A DNA stretch of 47,248 nucleotides from Roseibacillus sp. Its GTDB lineage: Bacteria > Verrucomicrobiota > Verrucomicrobiia > Verrucomicrobiales > Akkermansiaceae. Each line of letters starts with the position of its first letter. The first letter of the stretch is position 1. The stretch is from NCBI GenBank assembly GCA_002686085.1, contig NZAC01000002.1, forward strand, positions 185,368 to 232,615, written 5' to 3'. Both the position numbers and the translations under genes were made by a program. This document shows positions 11,201 through 19,168 of this stretch, one piece after another. The notes under the pieces are model-generated. The model was not told the origin of the DNA. It searched no databases and saw nothing but the letters and a program-made list of their open reading frames with translations.

Positions 11201-11368
11201 GGTGTCGAGTCGCAGTTTTGCCTTTCTGGTGTTGGCATCCGGGCCGTGACAGGCAAAACATTTATCAGCGAGGATCGGCCTGATATCCCGGGTGAACTCG
11301 GGCGCACCAAAGGCAGCCCCGGTGAGAAGAATCGCGCTAACGAACTTGGCGATGATGGATCGGCTCAC
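8291..11368 (-). CDS. PSCyt1-DUF1549-DUF1553 protein with central beta-rich insert
   Basis: A 1025-residue exported protein, first gene of the operon. Residues 1-22 are a signal peptide, then CFACHGPD (C37-H41) and [12 protein letters not shown] close the cytochrome C-like domain. DUF1549 covers about 130-350 ([30 protein letters not shown]). About residues 400-620 are an inserted beta-rich module (for example [20 protein letters not shown] and [20 protein letters not shown]) that looks like a carbohydrate-binding or lectin fold. DUF1553 follows from about 720 ([19 protein letters not shown]). The start is GTG; no better start lies nearby, and a small hairpin directly precedes it. Next is DUF1501, 7 bases on. 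Family certain, activity unknown. Confidence 0.93.
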   Translation of the reverse strand: MSRSIIAKFVSAILLTGAAFGAPEFTRDIRPILADKCFACHGPDANTRKAKLRLDTHEGALGERNGAQAIVPGDLDNSEAWIRILSQDPDEVMPPPDSHKKLSAAEKDLLKEWILQGAVYEEHWSFIAPQKSPVPEGARNPIDFFLQRRLKSEGLEPAPLAQPETLIRRIYLDLIGLPPRPEEIDAFLADPSPEAIEQLIESLTKRPSYGEHMARYWLDLARYADTHGLHLDNERSMWPYRDWVVRAFNQNISFAEFTRWQLAGDLIPGATLDQKIASGFNRCNVTTGEGGSINKEWIYRNAVERTSTTVEVWMGLTAGCAVCHDHKFDPISTKEYYSMYSFFHSTADPALDGNKLDTPPVIQVPAPGAQSKLAELDTKIAALGKRIAELVQSIDYKDPAGLPEPPSPADKTIVWIEDGLPPKAVAAGNTPWKFVAHPEPVFTGERAHVREAKGLSQHYFTGATPPLGIERGMSLFTHVYLDPDNPPRQIMLQFNDGSWEHRAYWGEDLIDWGKQDTASRQRMGELPAVGKWVRLEVDIARIGLKPGSKLNGWAFTQFDGKVYWDQSGGRVDTNPASDPSFSWSAWKSQNEKERNNTLPGELQKTVKGKDPAQWLESETQRIFHHWLGHIYAGEITGLKPLQEERTKVLQEKEALKKQTAVTFVMADLPKQRDSFVMKRGEYDNPGEKVTRSVPAFLPPLPEKPEGRDYNRLDLADWLVNGRHPLTARVAVNRFWQQFFGIGLVKTSADFGTQGEFPSHPELLDWLAIQFVEEGWNIKQLVKRIMTSHAYLQSSVTSAALQERDPENRLLARGPRHRLDAEVIRDQALNLSGLMVSRIGGRGVRPYQPPNIWEPVGFASSNTRNYKQGKGDDLYRRSLYTFLKRTAPPPFMATFDGPNREQSCAIRGRSNTPMQALHLMNDVQHVEAARALAQRILKEGGANPGDRARWAWRLVTARYPSAEEAQILLNALQAHRERYLDDVEAATELINFGDSPPDPDIVASELAAWTLIANLLLNLDEVVNKN

Positions 11369-11386
11369 CTCTGAAATTTATCAGAG
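11369..11386 (-). promoter_or_regulatory. Hairpin between a purine-rich element and the GTG start of the DUF1549/1553 gene
   Basis: On the minus strand CTCTGA, a six-base loop and TCAGAG form a perfect 6-bp stem that ends immediately before the GTG at 11368. A purine-rich AGAAAGAAG, the best Shine-Dalgarno candidate, sits immediately 5' of the stem. Linear spacing to the start would be too long, but folding of the hairpin would bring the two together. Seen directly; the function is inferred. Confidence 0.35.
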
Positions 11387-11462
11387 CTTCTTTCTGGGTA
11401 AAGAGGGGACTGCTCAGAATCGCAAGGGGATGGTGTCCCTCGATAAGAGTAGGCCCAACCAG

Positions 11463-12341
11463 TTAAAGCTTCCCGGCGAGAGTTCGGAGATAGTCCGTTA
11501 GCTCTTTAGAAATATCCCCGTGGGTCAGACCGAGTTCGATATTCGTTTTAATGAAGTCGAGTTTGTTGCCGATATCGTAGCGCTTCCCGGTGAAGCAGAA
11601 GCCAAACATCTCATGACCTTTCATCATTGCTGCCATGGCATCGGTCAGCTGGATCTCATTGTTTTTTCCCCGGGGGGTCTCCGAGAGATAATCAAAGATT
11701 CCGGGTTGAAAAATATAGCGGGCGGCGACTGCCAGATTCGAGGGGGCTTCCTCGGGCGATGGTTTCTCGACGAGTTGATTGAGAGCGAGGATATTGTCGG
11801 AAACCTTGGTTCCTCCTGCGATGCCGTAGCGGGAAACTTTTTCCCGGTGGACTTCTTCGAGGGCGACCACGGAGGCATTCTTCGCTTCATGGATTTCCAT
11901 CATCTGCTGAAGGACCTGCTGTGAGGAATCACTTTCTCTCAAGATGGTGTCGCCAAGGAGAAGGGCAAACGGGTCGGTGCCAACAAAGGTTCTGCCATGA
12001 GACACAGCGTCTCCTAGGCCGTTGAGCTCTTTCTGCCAGACGAAGTGGATGTTCGCCATTTCCGAAATACGGCGAACCTTCTCGAGAAGAGGAAGCTGCC
12101 CATTCTCTTCGAGACGTTTTTCGACTTCCCTAGAGCTGTAGAAATGCTCTTCGAGGGCACGTTTTCCCTGTCCGATAACCATGAGGATATCGGTAATTCC
12201 ACTTTCTACACATTCCTCCACGACATACTGAATCGTGGGCGTGTCGACCACCGGAAGCATTTCCTTTGGGACGGCCTTTGTCGCGGGGAGGAACCGGGTG
12301 CCGAAACCAGCGGCAGGGATGACGGCTTTCGTGACAGGCAT
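11463..12341 (-). CDS. galU: UTP-glucose-1-phosphate uridylyltransferase
   Basis: This cytoplasmic enzyme makes UDP-glucose from glucose 1-phosphate and UTP, feeding glycogen, lipopolysaccharide, capsule and UDP-glucuronate synthesis. The 292-residue length is typical. The nucleotide-binding signature VIPAAGFGTRFLPATKAVPK lies at residues 6-25, followed by EMLPVVDTPTIQYVVEECV. LLGDTIL (the catalytic metal aspartate), QLVEKP and GKRYDIGNKLDFIKTNIELG also match the family. It lies 120 bases downstream of the glucuronokinase-like gene on the same strand, so the two may be cotranscribed. Some GalU-type enzymes accept other sugar 1-phosphates, which would let it also act on glucuronate 1-phosphate, but that is inference. 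Confidence 0.95.
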   Translation of the reverse strand: MPVTKAVIPAAGFGTRFLPATKAVPKEMLPVVDTPTIQYVVEECVESGITDILMVIGQGKRALEEHFYSSREVEKRLEENGQLPLLEKVRRISEMANIHFVWQKELNGLGDAVSHGRTFVGTDPFALLLGDTILRESDSSQQVLQQMMEIHEAKNASVVALEEVHREKVSRYGIAGGTKVSDNILALNQLVEKPSPEEAPSNLAVAARYIFQPGIFDYLSETPRGKNNEIQLTDAMAAMMKGHEMFGFCFTGKRYDIGNKLDFIKTNIELGLTHGDISKELTDYLRTLAGKL

Positions 12342-12461
12342 GGATCAAGAGTGGAAAGTGTGGAGTCCTCGTGGACGCCCTGTAGCAATATTGGAAAGCG
12401 GCATGAACAGCGAGGCAAGGAGGAACTGTGAAGCTCTTAGTGGTCTACTCGTGGAGAACGC

Positions 12462-13469
12462 TTAGAATGCTTGGGGCGTGATGATGGGTTTAAGCACCTT
12501 GACCCCGAGCGGGGTAAGCTTGGAGAGGATTCGCTCGAACATTGCCTCTCCGTCGTAGACCCCGACGATGGCGCCTCCGGAGCCCGTGAATTTAGCAGAG
12601 GCTCCCGCGGCGCGGGCGGCCTCAATCATGGCCAGGTTCCCCTGCGAGATGTGGTAGATCGACTTCCGCAAATCAAAATTACGGTCGAGGAGTGGTCCAA
12701 TCTCCTGCCCTTTGTCCTGGGACAGAAGGTCACGGCATTGTTGGGCGAGGCCGGCCCATTCTTCCATGGCGTCGATGATGTCCGGCTCCCCGCGTGCGAA
12801 GCGACCTTGGATATCGTTGTGGAAAATCTCGGTATTTTCAGAGAGTTGAGGGCTGTAGGCGATATACAGGGGGGGCAGGCTGGAGGGCTCGAGTTCTTCA
12901 TAGGCGCCATGGCCCATTTCCTCGAAGTGCTGTTGCGCAAAGTCCATAAAGACGAGGCCTTCGTAGGCCTGCACGACCCGATCTTGGAGGCCCGCGGGAA
13001 TATGGAGCTCCTCGGTCTCAACAGAGAGGACCAGATTAGCAAGGACTGGGTTCGCGATCCTGACCTCATAAAATTTCATCAGGGCTCGGAAGCAGGCCGT
13101 AATGATGGCACTTGAGCCGGCCATGCCAACATGGGGAGGAATATCACTTCTGTAACGGATCGTGAAATTTCGATCGTGCAGGGGCAATGCGTTCTGTGTG
13201 CAATGCTCGTGGAAGCGCTTCACCGAAGCCTTAAGCAGTCGGAGGCCCCCATAGTATCCAAATCTTCTGGTGTCCTGCACCAGATCATCGAGACTCTCGA
13301 AGGCCATTTCGTCTCGTCTCGCAGGCTGGATTTCCAGCTCGGGAGATTCCCATAAGGTGACTGAGGCCGAGAAGTTGCGGACGATGAAGGAAATTGCTTT
13401 CCCGTGATACCCGTCCGACGGGTTCCCGATAAGCCCCGCACGGGGGTAGGACGTGGTGTGAATGACCAT
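12462..13469 (-). CDS. Glucuronokinase-like GHMP kinase
   Basis: A 335-residue GHMP-superfamily kinase. The N-terminus YPRAGLIGNPSDGYHGKAIS, the block FGYYGGLRLL, the phosphate-binding loop PPHVGMAGSSA (residues 111-121) followed by IITA, the stretch IPAGLQDRVVQAYEGLVFMD and the late AKFTGSGGAIVG closely resemble plant glucuronokinase as I remember the Arabidopsis sequence. That enzyme phosphorylates D-glucuronate at C1 using ATP, the first step of UDP-glucuronate salvage. The protein has no signal peptide. It lies upstream of galU on the same strand, which fits a kinase plus nucleotidyltransferase pair. A different sugar or sugar acid cannot be excluded. The GHMP kinase call is sure, the substrate probable. 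Confidence 0.85.
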   Translation of the reverse strand: MVIHTTSYPRAGLIGNPSDGYHGKAISFIVRNFSASVTLWESPELEIQPARRDEMAFESLDDLVQDTRRFGYYGGLRLLKASVKRFHEHCTQNALPLHDRNFTIRYRSDIPPHVGMAGSSAIITACFRALMKFYEVRIANPVLANLVLSVETEELHIPAGLQDRVVQAYEGLVFMDFAQQHFEEMGHGAYEELEPSSLPPLYIAYSPQLSENTEIFHNDIQGRFARGEPDIIDAMEEWAGLAQQCRDLLSQDKGQEIGPLLDRNFDLRKSIYHISQGNLAMIEAARAAGASAKFTGSGGAIVGVYDGEAMFERILSKLTPLGVKVLKPIITPQAF

Positions 13470-13558
13470 GAACAGGGGGGTCTACATTGCAGGGCGGACA
13501 TTTGGAATCGCGAAAATTATTGGGTTTTTCGCAGGCGCTCTCCATGGCAAGAGAAGGT

Positions 13559-14350
13559 ATGAACCAAATGCTGCACTGGCAGGACAAACCTCTGATCGGG
13601 GTAGTGCACCTCAAACCCCTTCCGGGTGCTCCCCGTTTTGAGGGATCCATGAACGAGGTCTGTGCGGCCGCCGTTGCCGATGCGCGAGCCTACGAGGAGG
13701 GTGGAGCCCAGGCCATCATGATTGAGAATTTCGGGGACCTTCCCTTTGGGAGGCATGCAGTGGCGCCGGAGACCGTGGCCTCCATGGCGGTAGCGGCACA
13801 ATCCATCAGAGAGGCGGGATGTAAGCTTCCCCTCGGATTCAATGTTCTTCGTAATGACGTTTCTTCGGGTCTTGGCCTGGCCGCTTCCTGTGAGGGGGCG
13901 TTCGTCAGGGTCAATGTGCATACAGGAGCCGTGGAGGCGGATCAGGGAATCATTCAGGGCGAGGCTCATGACACCATACGGAAAAGGGCGGGATTATGCC
14001 CTGGGGTTGGGATCTGGGCAGACGTTCTCGTTAAGCATGCAGTTCCGATCGGGGACCTTGGAATCGAAGAGGCCGCGCGGGATACGTTTCAACGTGGTCT
14101 TGCAGATGCGCTCATCGTATCGGGAGTTGCGACTGGTGAGCCCACCGGAGTAGAGGATCTCCGCAAGGTCAAGGGTGCCTGTCCGGATGCGCCTCTGCTT
14201 GTGGGTAGCGGGGCCCGGGTGAGTAACGCAAGGGATCTACTTGAATATGCCGACGGTTTGATTGTGGCATCCTCTCTCAAGCTGGATGGGATTCTCAGTA
14301 ACCCGGTCGACGTCGATCGGGTTCGTGAATTGAGGGCAATAATGGACTAA
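13559..14350 (+). CDS. BtpA/SgcQ family protein
   Basis: A TIM-barrel protein of about 263 residues. Family marks are KPLIGVVHLKPLPGAPRFEG at the N-terminus, EGGAQAIMIENFGDLPFGR, LGFNVLRNDVSSGLGLAA, GAFVRVNVHTGAVEADQGII, ALIVSGVATGEPT and PLLVGSGARVSNARDLLEYA. BtpA was linked to photosystem I stability in cyanobacteria; in other bacteria its role is unknown, and SgcQ sits among sugar-metabolism genes. I chose the ATG at 13559 because the family starts close to the KPLIGVVHL strand and a purine-rich AGAGAAGG lies just ahead; an ATG at 13544 and a TTG at 13487 are in frame. It is divergent from the glucuronokinase gene. Confidence 0.88.
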   Translation: MNQMLHWQDKPLIGVVHLKPLPGAPRFEGSMNEVCAAAVADARAYEEGGAQAIMIENFGDLPFGRHAVAPETVASMAVAAQSIREAGCKLPLGFNVLRNDVSSGLGLAASCEGAFVRVNVHTGAVEADQGIIQGEAHDTIRKRAGLCPGVGIWADVLVKHAVPIGDLGIEEAARDTFQRGLADALIVSGVATGEPTGVEDLRKVKGACPDAPLLVGSGARVSNARDLLEYADGLIVASSLKLDGILSNPVDVDRVRELRAIMD

Positions 14351-14389
14351 GCTCCCGGGATCCTGAGTGGGTGCTTTGGATGAGGTCAC

Positions 14390-15382
14390 TTAATCCAGAG
14401 GAAAAGCCCGAGCGTTCGACCTGAGAGAAAGTTCCTCAGGACTGTAGAGCGTTGATGGACTGGTGTTTCCGATACCCGGGACAGAGATGGCTGACTGGGC
14501 AGGAGACAGGCGAACGACAGAAAGGCCGAGAGAAGCACTCACGGTGATGAAGAGAGCCGCTGCGACGATAAAGGGGTGGCCCTTACTGCGGCAGCGCACC
14601 ACCCGTTCGATACGGGCTCGGAGCGGGGCCCGTCCAGCCATCGCCATTGCTGCTGCAGGGAGAGCTGAGGCCTCTGCAATGTCACAAAGGGCACTTGCGT
14701 AATTACCGGGGTTGGTCCCTGCGGCAATCACTCTGGCATCGCAGGCGAATTCACACTGGGTGACAAGCTTGCCGCGCAACCACCATACGAGTGGGTTGAA
14801 CCAGTAGACGACACAGGCACATCGTGCGGCAAGATTAGTCCAGAGGTCGTGGCGGGCAACGTGACCAAGCTCATGCATGAGCACCATTCGAAGGGTGTCC
14901 CGCTCCCAGCGATGACAATACTCAGGGAGATAGATCACGGGACGGAAAAGCCCAGCTACGAAGGGTGTAGGAGTCTGTGGATGCACATGGATTCGAACTC
15001 GACGGCGGAGGCCTAATTGCGAGCTGCATTCCCTGAGAACCTGGGCGACCACAGGATCTTTCGAAGGAGCTGATTCGGCCCTGAATTGGCGAAGACCTCC
15101 CCAGTCCACCAGTATTCTCAGTGCAAAGAAGATCATTCCTCCGGCCCAGACCAGTGCGATAAAATGGATTGTCGGCGAGGAGGCTGAAGGCGAACCCGAT
15201 AGCGGCAAGGCCGACATCTCAAGATTGACTTTCGGAAGTAAGGTGAGGAGTGGAAGGGCAAGGAGGGTCATCAGGCTCCCCAAGGTTAGGAGGGGAGACT
15301 CTGCAGGGTCTCTGCGACCTGCGATCCAGACTATCACGCCCGCAAGGAGTGAGAGAGCCGCGCTGCTGAGAAGAAGAGACAT
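14390..15382 (-). CDS. M56 (BlaR1-type) membrane metallopeptidase
   Basis: A 330-residue membrane protein with hydrophobic segments at about 2-20, 33-50 and 72-92, the zinc-peptidase motif HELGH at 170-174, a third ligand region CEFACDARVI, and another membrane segment near 268-285. BlaR1/MecR1 peptidases cleave or inactivate a BlaI-type repressor after sensing a signal. Here the protein ends soon after the last membrane segment, so the penicillin-binding sensor domain of classical BlaR1 is missing. The blaI-like gene lies 34 bases upstream on the same strand, giving the usual repressor-peptidase pair. The signal sensed is unknown and need not be a beta-lactam. Confidence 0.9.
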   Translation of the reverse strand: MSLLLSSAALSLLAGVIVWIAGRRDPAESPLLTLGSLMTLLALPLLTLLPKVNLEMSALPLSGSPSASSPTIHFIALVWAGGMIFFALRILVDWGGLRQFRAESAPSKDPVVAQVLRECSSQLGLRRRVRIHVHPQTPTPFVAGLFRPVIYLPEYCHRWERDTLRMVLMHELGHVARHDLWTNLAARCACVVYWFNPLVWWLRGKLVTQCEFACDARVIAAGTNPGNYASALCDIAEASALPAAAMAMAGRAPLRARIERVVRCRSKGHPFIVAAALFITVSASLGLSVVRLSPAQSAISVPGIGNTSPSTLYSPEELSLRSNARAFPLD

Positions 15383-15416
15383 TGTGGTGGGCTGAGTTAT
15401 GAACGCCGCAGGAGGC

Positions 15417-15788
15417 TTACTTCTTGCGGATTAGTTCCCGGATACTGTCGATTTCACTCTTGCTGAGCTGCTGGTCGCGCGGATCGAGGAGAGCCGCCAC
15501 GAGGTTTTCGGGCTTTCCCTCAAAAAATGTGCGAAGGAGGCTATCTAAAGCAGTCCGCTTGGCTTTCTTGGGTGACTTCGCACGGTAGACGTAACGCCTT
15601 CCCTCTTTCAGGTGGCTCACCATGTCCTTGCCCTCAAGGGTAGCCAGAAGAGCTCGTACTGCAGAGTAGGATGGAGGGTCTGGAAGGTTTTCCTGCACTT
15701 CCTTGGCGGTGCCCTGCTCCAGTCGGTAAAGGATGTCAAGAATCTGACGCTCACGCCGCGAGACTTGGCCCTTTTCCAAACGATTCAT
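15417..15788 (-). CDS. BlaI/MecI/CopY family transcriptional repressor
   Basis: A 123-residue DNA-binding protein with the winged-helix pattern of the family: SRRERQILDILYRLEQGTAK, VQENLPDPPSYSAVRALLAT, then the wing LEGKDMVSHLKEGRRYVYRA. The C-terminal helical part (LDSLLRTFFEGKPENLVAAL) serves dimerisation. Family members repress their own operon and target genes until cut or released through the partner M56 peptidase, which is encoded 34 bases downstream. A 103-base gap separates it from a divergent lipoprotein gene, so that gene is a candidate target. I could not identify a convincing palindromic operator by eye. Confidence 0.93.
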   Translation of the reverse strand: MNRLEKGQVSRRERQILDILYRLEQGTAKEVQENLPDPPSYSAVRALLATLEGKDMVSHLKEGRRYVYRAKSPKKAKRTALDSLLRTFFEGKPENLVAALLDPRDQQLSKSEIDSIRELIRKK

Positions 15789-15891
15789 GGGGGGATCCTA
15801 GAGGAGTGCTATAAAACCTGCAATAGTTAATGTTGGAAAAGCAGCACAAAATAATTGACGGCCACCTTGAATTGCTGTTTTTCTAGCATCG

Positions 15892-16779
15892 ATGAAGGTG
15901 AAAGAGTCCAGTGTGCGTAACGGGGTGAGGGGTCTTCTCTTGGGACTGAGCGTGGGGCTGCCGATTTTTCTGAACAGCTGCGCGAATACCGATTCGATGC
16001 CGCACGGAGCTGCTTCAGGAGAGGTATCCCGCACTCTGCCAATCGGTGATTCGTCGAGCCCGCGTTCGTTGGGTGCTCCGGGGGATAATGCCCTTGCTGC
16101 TTCGCCGGAATATTTTCGCAAGCCGAGTCCGCGACCAGGCTATGCGACCGCATGGGGGCCCTCGCTCTCCTCGCGTATGACTTACACGAGTTTCCGGCGA
16201 TCCAATGATACTCCGCATGGAGGCATCGCCAGCGTCTACTACAACGACAAAGAGGGAGTCGCTGAGATGACCGGGCGCGACTACTATACTTCGACTGGTC
16301 GCAAGCGAGCTGCCAATGGGCTGGTGGAATGGGGTATGCGGAGTGGATTTGGTATCCTTCGAAGTTATCATTCGAAGGGAAAGCGTTACGTAGTGGGGCG
16401 CCGAAATGCGAAATATTCTATTTCTCTGAAGAATAATTCGCGCTCCCGCCTCGAGGTCGTCGTGAGTGTGGATGGGCTCGACGTGGTAGATGGAAAGCCC
16501 GCAAGCTTGCGCAAGCGCGGCTATATTCTGGCTCCGGAACAAACCGTTGAGATCAGGGGATGGCGATCCAGTGAGGAGGAAGTAGCTTCCTTCATGTTTT
16601 CCCCGGTAGGGGGCTCCTACTCCCATCTCAAACACGGGGAGACACGAAATATCGGGGTGGTAGGACTCGCGGTGTTTACCGAGAAGGGAATCGACCCATG
16701 GAGTGGGCGATCCGCCGATGGGCCTCGCCGGTTTTCAGCCTCGCCTTTTGCGGAATCCCCTCTTCGACAGGCACGCTAA
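15892..16779 (+). CDS. Hypothetical lipoprotein
   Basis: I do not recognise a family. The 295-residue protein has a lipoprotein signal peptide: basic start, hydrophobic stretch LLLGLSVGLPIF and lipobox LNSC with the acylated cysteine at residue 30. A Ser/Pro-rich linker follows to about residue 90. The rest looks globular and beta-rich (KYSISLKNNSRSRLEVVVSV; GYILAPEQTVEIRGWRSSEE), as in surface or periplasmic binding modules. It is transcribed away from blaI and may be under that repressor. The protein is probably anchored in the outer or inner membrane facing the periplasm. Confidence 0.75.
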   Translation: MKVKESSVRNGVRGLLLGLSVGLPIFLNSCANTDSMPHGAASGEVSRTLPIGDSSSPRSLGAPGDNALAASPEYFRKPSPRPGYATAWGPSLSSRMTYTSFRRSNDTPHGGIASVYYNDKEGVAEMTGRDYYTSTGRKRAANGLVEWGMRSGFGILRSYHSKGKRYVVGRRNAKYSISLKNNSRSRLEVVVSVDGLDVVDGKPASLRKRGYILAPEQTVEIRGWRSSEEEVASFMFSPVGGSYSHLKHGETRNIGVVGLAVFTEKGIDPWSGRSADGPRRFSASPFAESPLRQAR

Positions 16780-16845
16780 CGACGAGCGTGAAAACATGCC
16801 GACGGGCAAAGGATTGAAACCCTCTTAGGGCTATACGACTCCGGT

Positions 16846-17331
16846 TCAGGTCCCCGGTCTTGTCTCAGGCACCGGATCATTCTTTGTGTCATAAACTTCA
16901 AATCCGCATCGTTGATAATTGGCCAGAGCCCTGGGGTGATCCTGTTCGCAGGTGTGTAACCAGACATGATCTACTGCTCCAATAGTCCAGGAGTAGCGCA
17001 CTACCAGCTCGAGAGACGGTCCTCCCAGGCCTTTTCCGATGGAGGAGGGGAGGAGGCCAAAGCTGAGAATTTCTACGTCTCCGTCACGATTGATTAATTC
17101 TCCATAGCCGATTTCGTCTCCATCGAGAACTACCACAACGGTAGTTATGGGGTTGGATGTAAGAAACTCGTTCCAGTGCCGGGTGCTCCATGCGGCACAT
17201 GCATTCCAGTTCCATTCCTTGCCGACCTCTCGGTAAAAGCGTTGATTCACTGCCCCATCGGGGGGATCGATGATACGTAGGCACAGGCCTGCCCGGGGAG
17301 CGACCGGGACGAGATCGTCCGGTGAGTTCAT
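16846..17331 (-). CDS. GNAT family N-acetyltransferase
   Basis: A protein of about 161 residues with a GNAT fold: TTVVVVLDGDEIGYGELIN (strands 2-3), VEILSFGLLPSSIGKGLGGP (strand 4 and the acetyl-CoA pyrophosphate loop), VWLHTCEQDHPRALANYQRC and GFEVYDT at the C-terminus. Such enzymes transfer acetyl groups from acetyl-CoA to amines; the substrate cannot be told. I used the ATG at 17331; a GTG at 17352 is in frame, seven codons upstream. It stands alone, facing the plus-strand rnpB gene across about 150 bases and converging with the lipoprotein gene. Confidence 0.82.
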   Translation of the reverse strand: MNSPDDLVPVAPRAGLCLRIIDPPDGAVNQRFYREVGKEWNWNACAAWSTRHWNEFLTSNPITTVVVVLDGDEIGYGELINRDGDVEILSFGLLPSSIGKGLGGPSLELVVRYSWTIGAVDHVWLHTCEQDHPRALANYQRCGFEVYDTKNDPVPETRPGT

Positions 17332-17485
17332 TTGGAGATAATAAGTCCTCACAAGGTGCGAGAATGATTGGGATCTCGCGGGATTGCTAGTCTCGGGAAT
17401 GAGATCAAAGTGGGTTTTCTTTCCCGGGTGGTGAGCTTTTTGACTTTAGGCTTCCAGTTTCCGGTGGGCGCGGTCTACCGTGAAC

Positions 17486-17896
17486 GTCCACTTCCCGGGT
17501 GATCGCGGGGTTTTCGTTTCGATGAGGGCCTCGAGGAAAGTCCGGACACTACAGGGTGGCGCGCCTTGCGAAAGCGAGGGACGAATCGGCGAAAGTCGGT
17601 TCGGACGGAAAGTGCAGCAGAAAAAATACCGCTTCCTGCCTCGGCAGGGAGTAAGGGTGAAAAGGTGGGGTAAGAGCCCACCGCTCCAAGGGTAACTGAG
17701 GAGGCATGGCAAACCCCGCGTAGTGCAAGACAGAACAGGGGAAGGGTTACCCGCCCGCAGTATCCCCGGGTAATAGTCGCATCCTGCTTCGGCAGGATCC
17801 GCCCAAGGTGACGCGGGCGGAAGAGAAATGATTGCCACCCTGTGTCGGCCCAAGGTTCGACGCGGGGGACAGAATCCGGCTTACAGGGGAGTGGAC
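17486..17896 (+). ncRNA. rnpB: RNase P RNA, bacterial type A
   Basis: This is the catalytic RNA that trims the 5' leader of pre-tRNAs. The conserved 5' core GAGGAAAGTCCGGACAC lies at about 17532-17548, followed by CAGGGTG. Mid-molecule GTGAAAAGGTGGGGTAAGAG with the partner CCACCG is the P10/P11 region, and GGCATGGCAAACCCC follows. The 3' core GACAGAATCCGGCTTACAG ends the molecule. P1 is formed by GTCCACT (17486-17492) pairing with AGTGGAC (17890-17896). The length of about 411 nt is normal for type A. No clear terminator follows before the next gene. The exact ends are set from P1 and could be off by several bases. Confidence 0.95.
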
Positions 17897-17978
17897 TGTC
17901 TACGAATCGACAAGGAAATGGTGATGGCTTTGGCTGGGAGGCTGCGCTCTTCGTATTTCAGATCCGTATTGCGCCAGT

Positions 17979-19052
17979 ATGCTATCGGACTTAAGACGAG
18001 GCGTGCCTGAATTGGCTGAGACTTTGTTCAAGTCCCGGGATCTGCCGGAGCGTCTTGGGCCCATGACCGTGAAGGAGTTGCGGCAAGGGCTTCGTCGGGG
18101 TATTTTTATCTACCCCTTTATTGGAATTCACCTGCTTGCAGTCGTCGCCGTCGCGACTGAATTTCAGATGGACGAGGTCGAAACCTTCACCGAGTATGCC
18201 GGGCTTCTTAATCTCTGGCTCTTTTTTCCCGGGGACATGTTCTCAGGGGTCTTCTGGCTGGTGGCCGGCGTGGTGTGTCTTCTATTGATGCCTCTGGGTG
18301 GCCTTGCACTGATGGGGCAGGAGCTCGATGAGGGGAACCACGAGCTTCTACTTATGACGCCGCTCTCACGTTGGAAGGTGGTGCGTGGGAAGTTTTTTGC
18401 GCTCTGGGGCCTCTGCCTTCTCACAGCCTCCACCCTCTTACCCTATCTTATCGTTCGCTATCTTATCGGAGGTATTGATGTCTGGCGCAACGTGATCATG
18501 GCTCTGACCGTCGTTCTTTTTTCTGCGATGATGTCTGCTGGGGCAATCGGGGCGTCCTCCTTCAAAAAAATTTCACTGCGTATTCTCACGTTGCTCCTGT
18601 TCATGGGTTCCATGCTAATCTCCCTGTATATCGTAGAAACCGGAGCAGCACTTCAGACCAAGAGAGCAGGGGTAGTGTTTAACCTCAATGGGCTTTCCGT
18701 CGCTTTCTGCTACATCATTCTGGGGCTGGCCCTGGCCCGCTCACGGATCCGGCTTGTCGTGCATCACTATGAAGTCAAACCCAGCTGGATGATCTTCGGC
18801 ACTCTGCTACTCACGCCTGTGGTCGTTCTGATGGCGACGCCGATGACATTGGGTTGGGCCGGGGGATTGGCTTTAATCGGGATGGGCCTGGTGGGATGGT
18901 TCGCTGACCGTAGTCCCAAGGCCCCCAAGTGGGTTGAAGCGCCCATGGCGTCAATTCCTGTGGTCTCTCCTGATCGAGTGAAGGGCGAGCCTCCTCCTTT
19001 ACCGGGCACTTCGGTCCAAACTGGGCCGGAGAAGCGAGATTCCGGCGCCTAG
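17979..19052 (+). CDS. ABC-2-type membrane permease-like protein
   Basis: A 357-residue integral membrane protein with about eight to ten hydrophobic segments. The stretch MGQELDEGNHELLLMTPLSR followed by WKVVRGKFFALWGLCLLT matches the cytoplasmic loop of ABC-2 permeases, where an E-G-T/N-E-LLL-TP pattern contacts the ATPase. The C-terminus is a short proline-rich cytoplasmic tail. No ATPase gene lies beside it in the window, so either it uses an unlinked ATPase or it has another membrane role. It starts 82 bases after the end of rnpB and may share transcription with it. Confidence 0.75.
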   Translation: MLSDLRRGVPELAETLFKSRDLPERLGPMTVKELRQGLRRGIFIYPFIGIHLLAVVAVATEFQMDEVETFTEYAGLLNLWLFFPGDMFSGVFWLVAGVVCLLLMPLGGLALMGQELDEGNHELLLMTPLSRWKVVRGKFFALWGLCLLTASTLLPYLIVRYLIGGIDVWRNVIMALTVVLFSAMMSAGAIGASSFKKISLRILTLLLFMGSMLISLYIVETGAALQTKRAGVVFNLNGLSVAFCYIILGLALARSRIRLVVHHYEVKPSWMIFGTLLLTPVVVLMATPMTLGWAGGLALIGMGLVGWFADRSPKAPKWVEAPMASIPVVSPDRVKGEPPPLPGTSVQTGPEKRDSGA

Positions 19053-19135
19053 ATCGCAGTGGGGTGGCACGTTAGCCAATGAAGGGTTCACTATCAGTTC
19101 TATCGATCTTCGGGGTTTGAGAATCGATTTCCAGT

Positions 19136-19168
19136 GAGAGGAGGTGTAAGTTAACGTCCTTACAAGTG
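19136..19168 (+). promoter_or_regulatory. Shine-Dalgarno, hairpin, GTG start arrangement
   Basis: A strong Shine-Dalgarno GAGAGGAGG (19136-19144) is followed directly by a hairpin with stem TGTAAG/CTTACA (19145-19150 with 19159-19164; loop of 8), one base, then the GTG start at 19166. Linear spacing of 21 bases is too long, but folding of the stem would reduce it to about one base. The bases are seen directly; the spacer role is inferred. Confidence 0.45.

Noticed and set aside
10586-11374. Plus-strand open frame of 262 codons opposite the 1025-residue DUF1549/1553 gene.
   Set aside because: It is antisense to a conserved protein with clear CxxCH and DUF1549 motifs and has no family features of its own.
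15789-15891. Promoters and BlaI operators in the divergent gap.
   Set aside because: A TTTATA-like -10 is present on the minus strand, but its -35 matches poorly and no convincing palindrome was found by eye.
17440-17485. TTGACT as a -35 element for rnpB.
   Set aside because: No matching -10 occurs at normal spacing, so I do not report a promoter.
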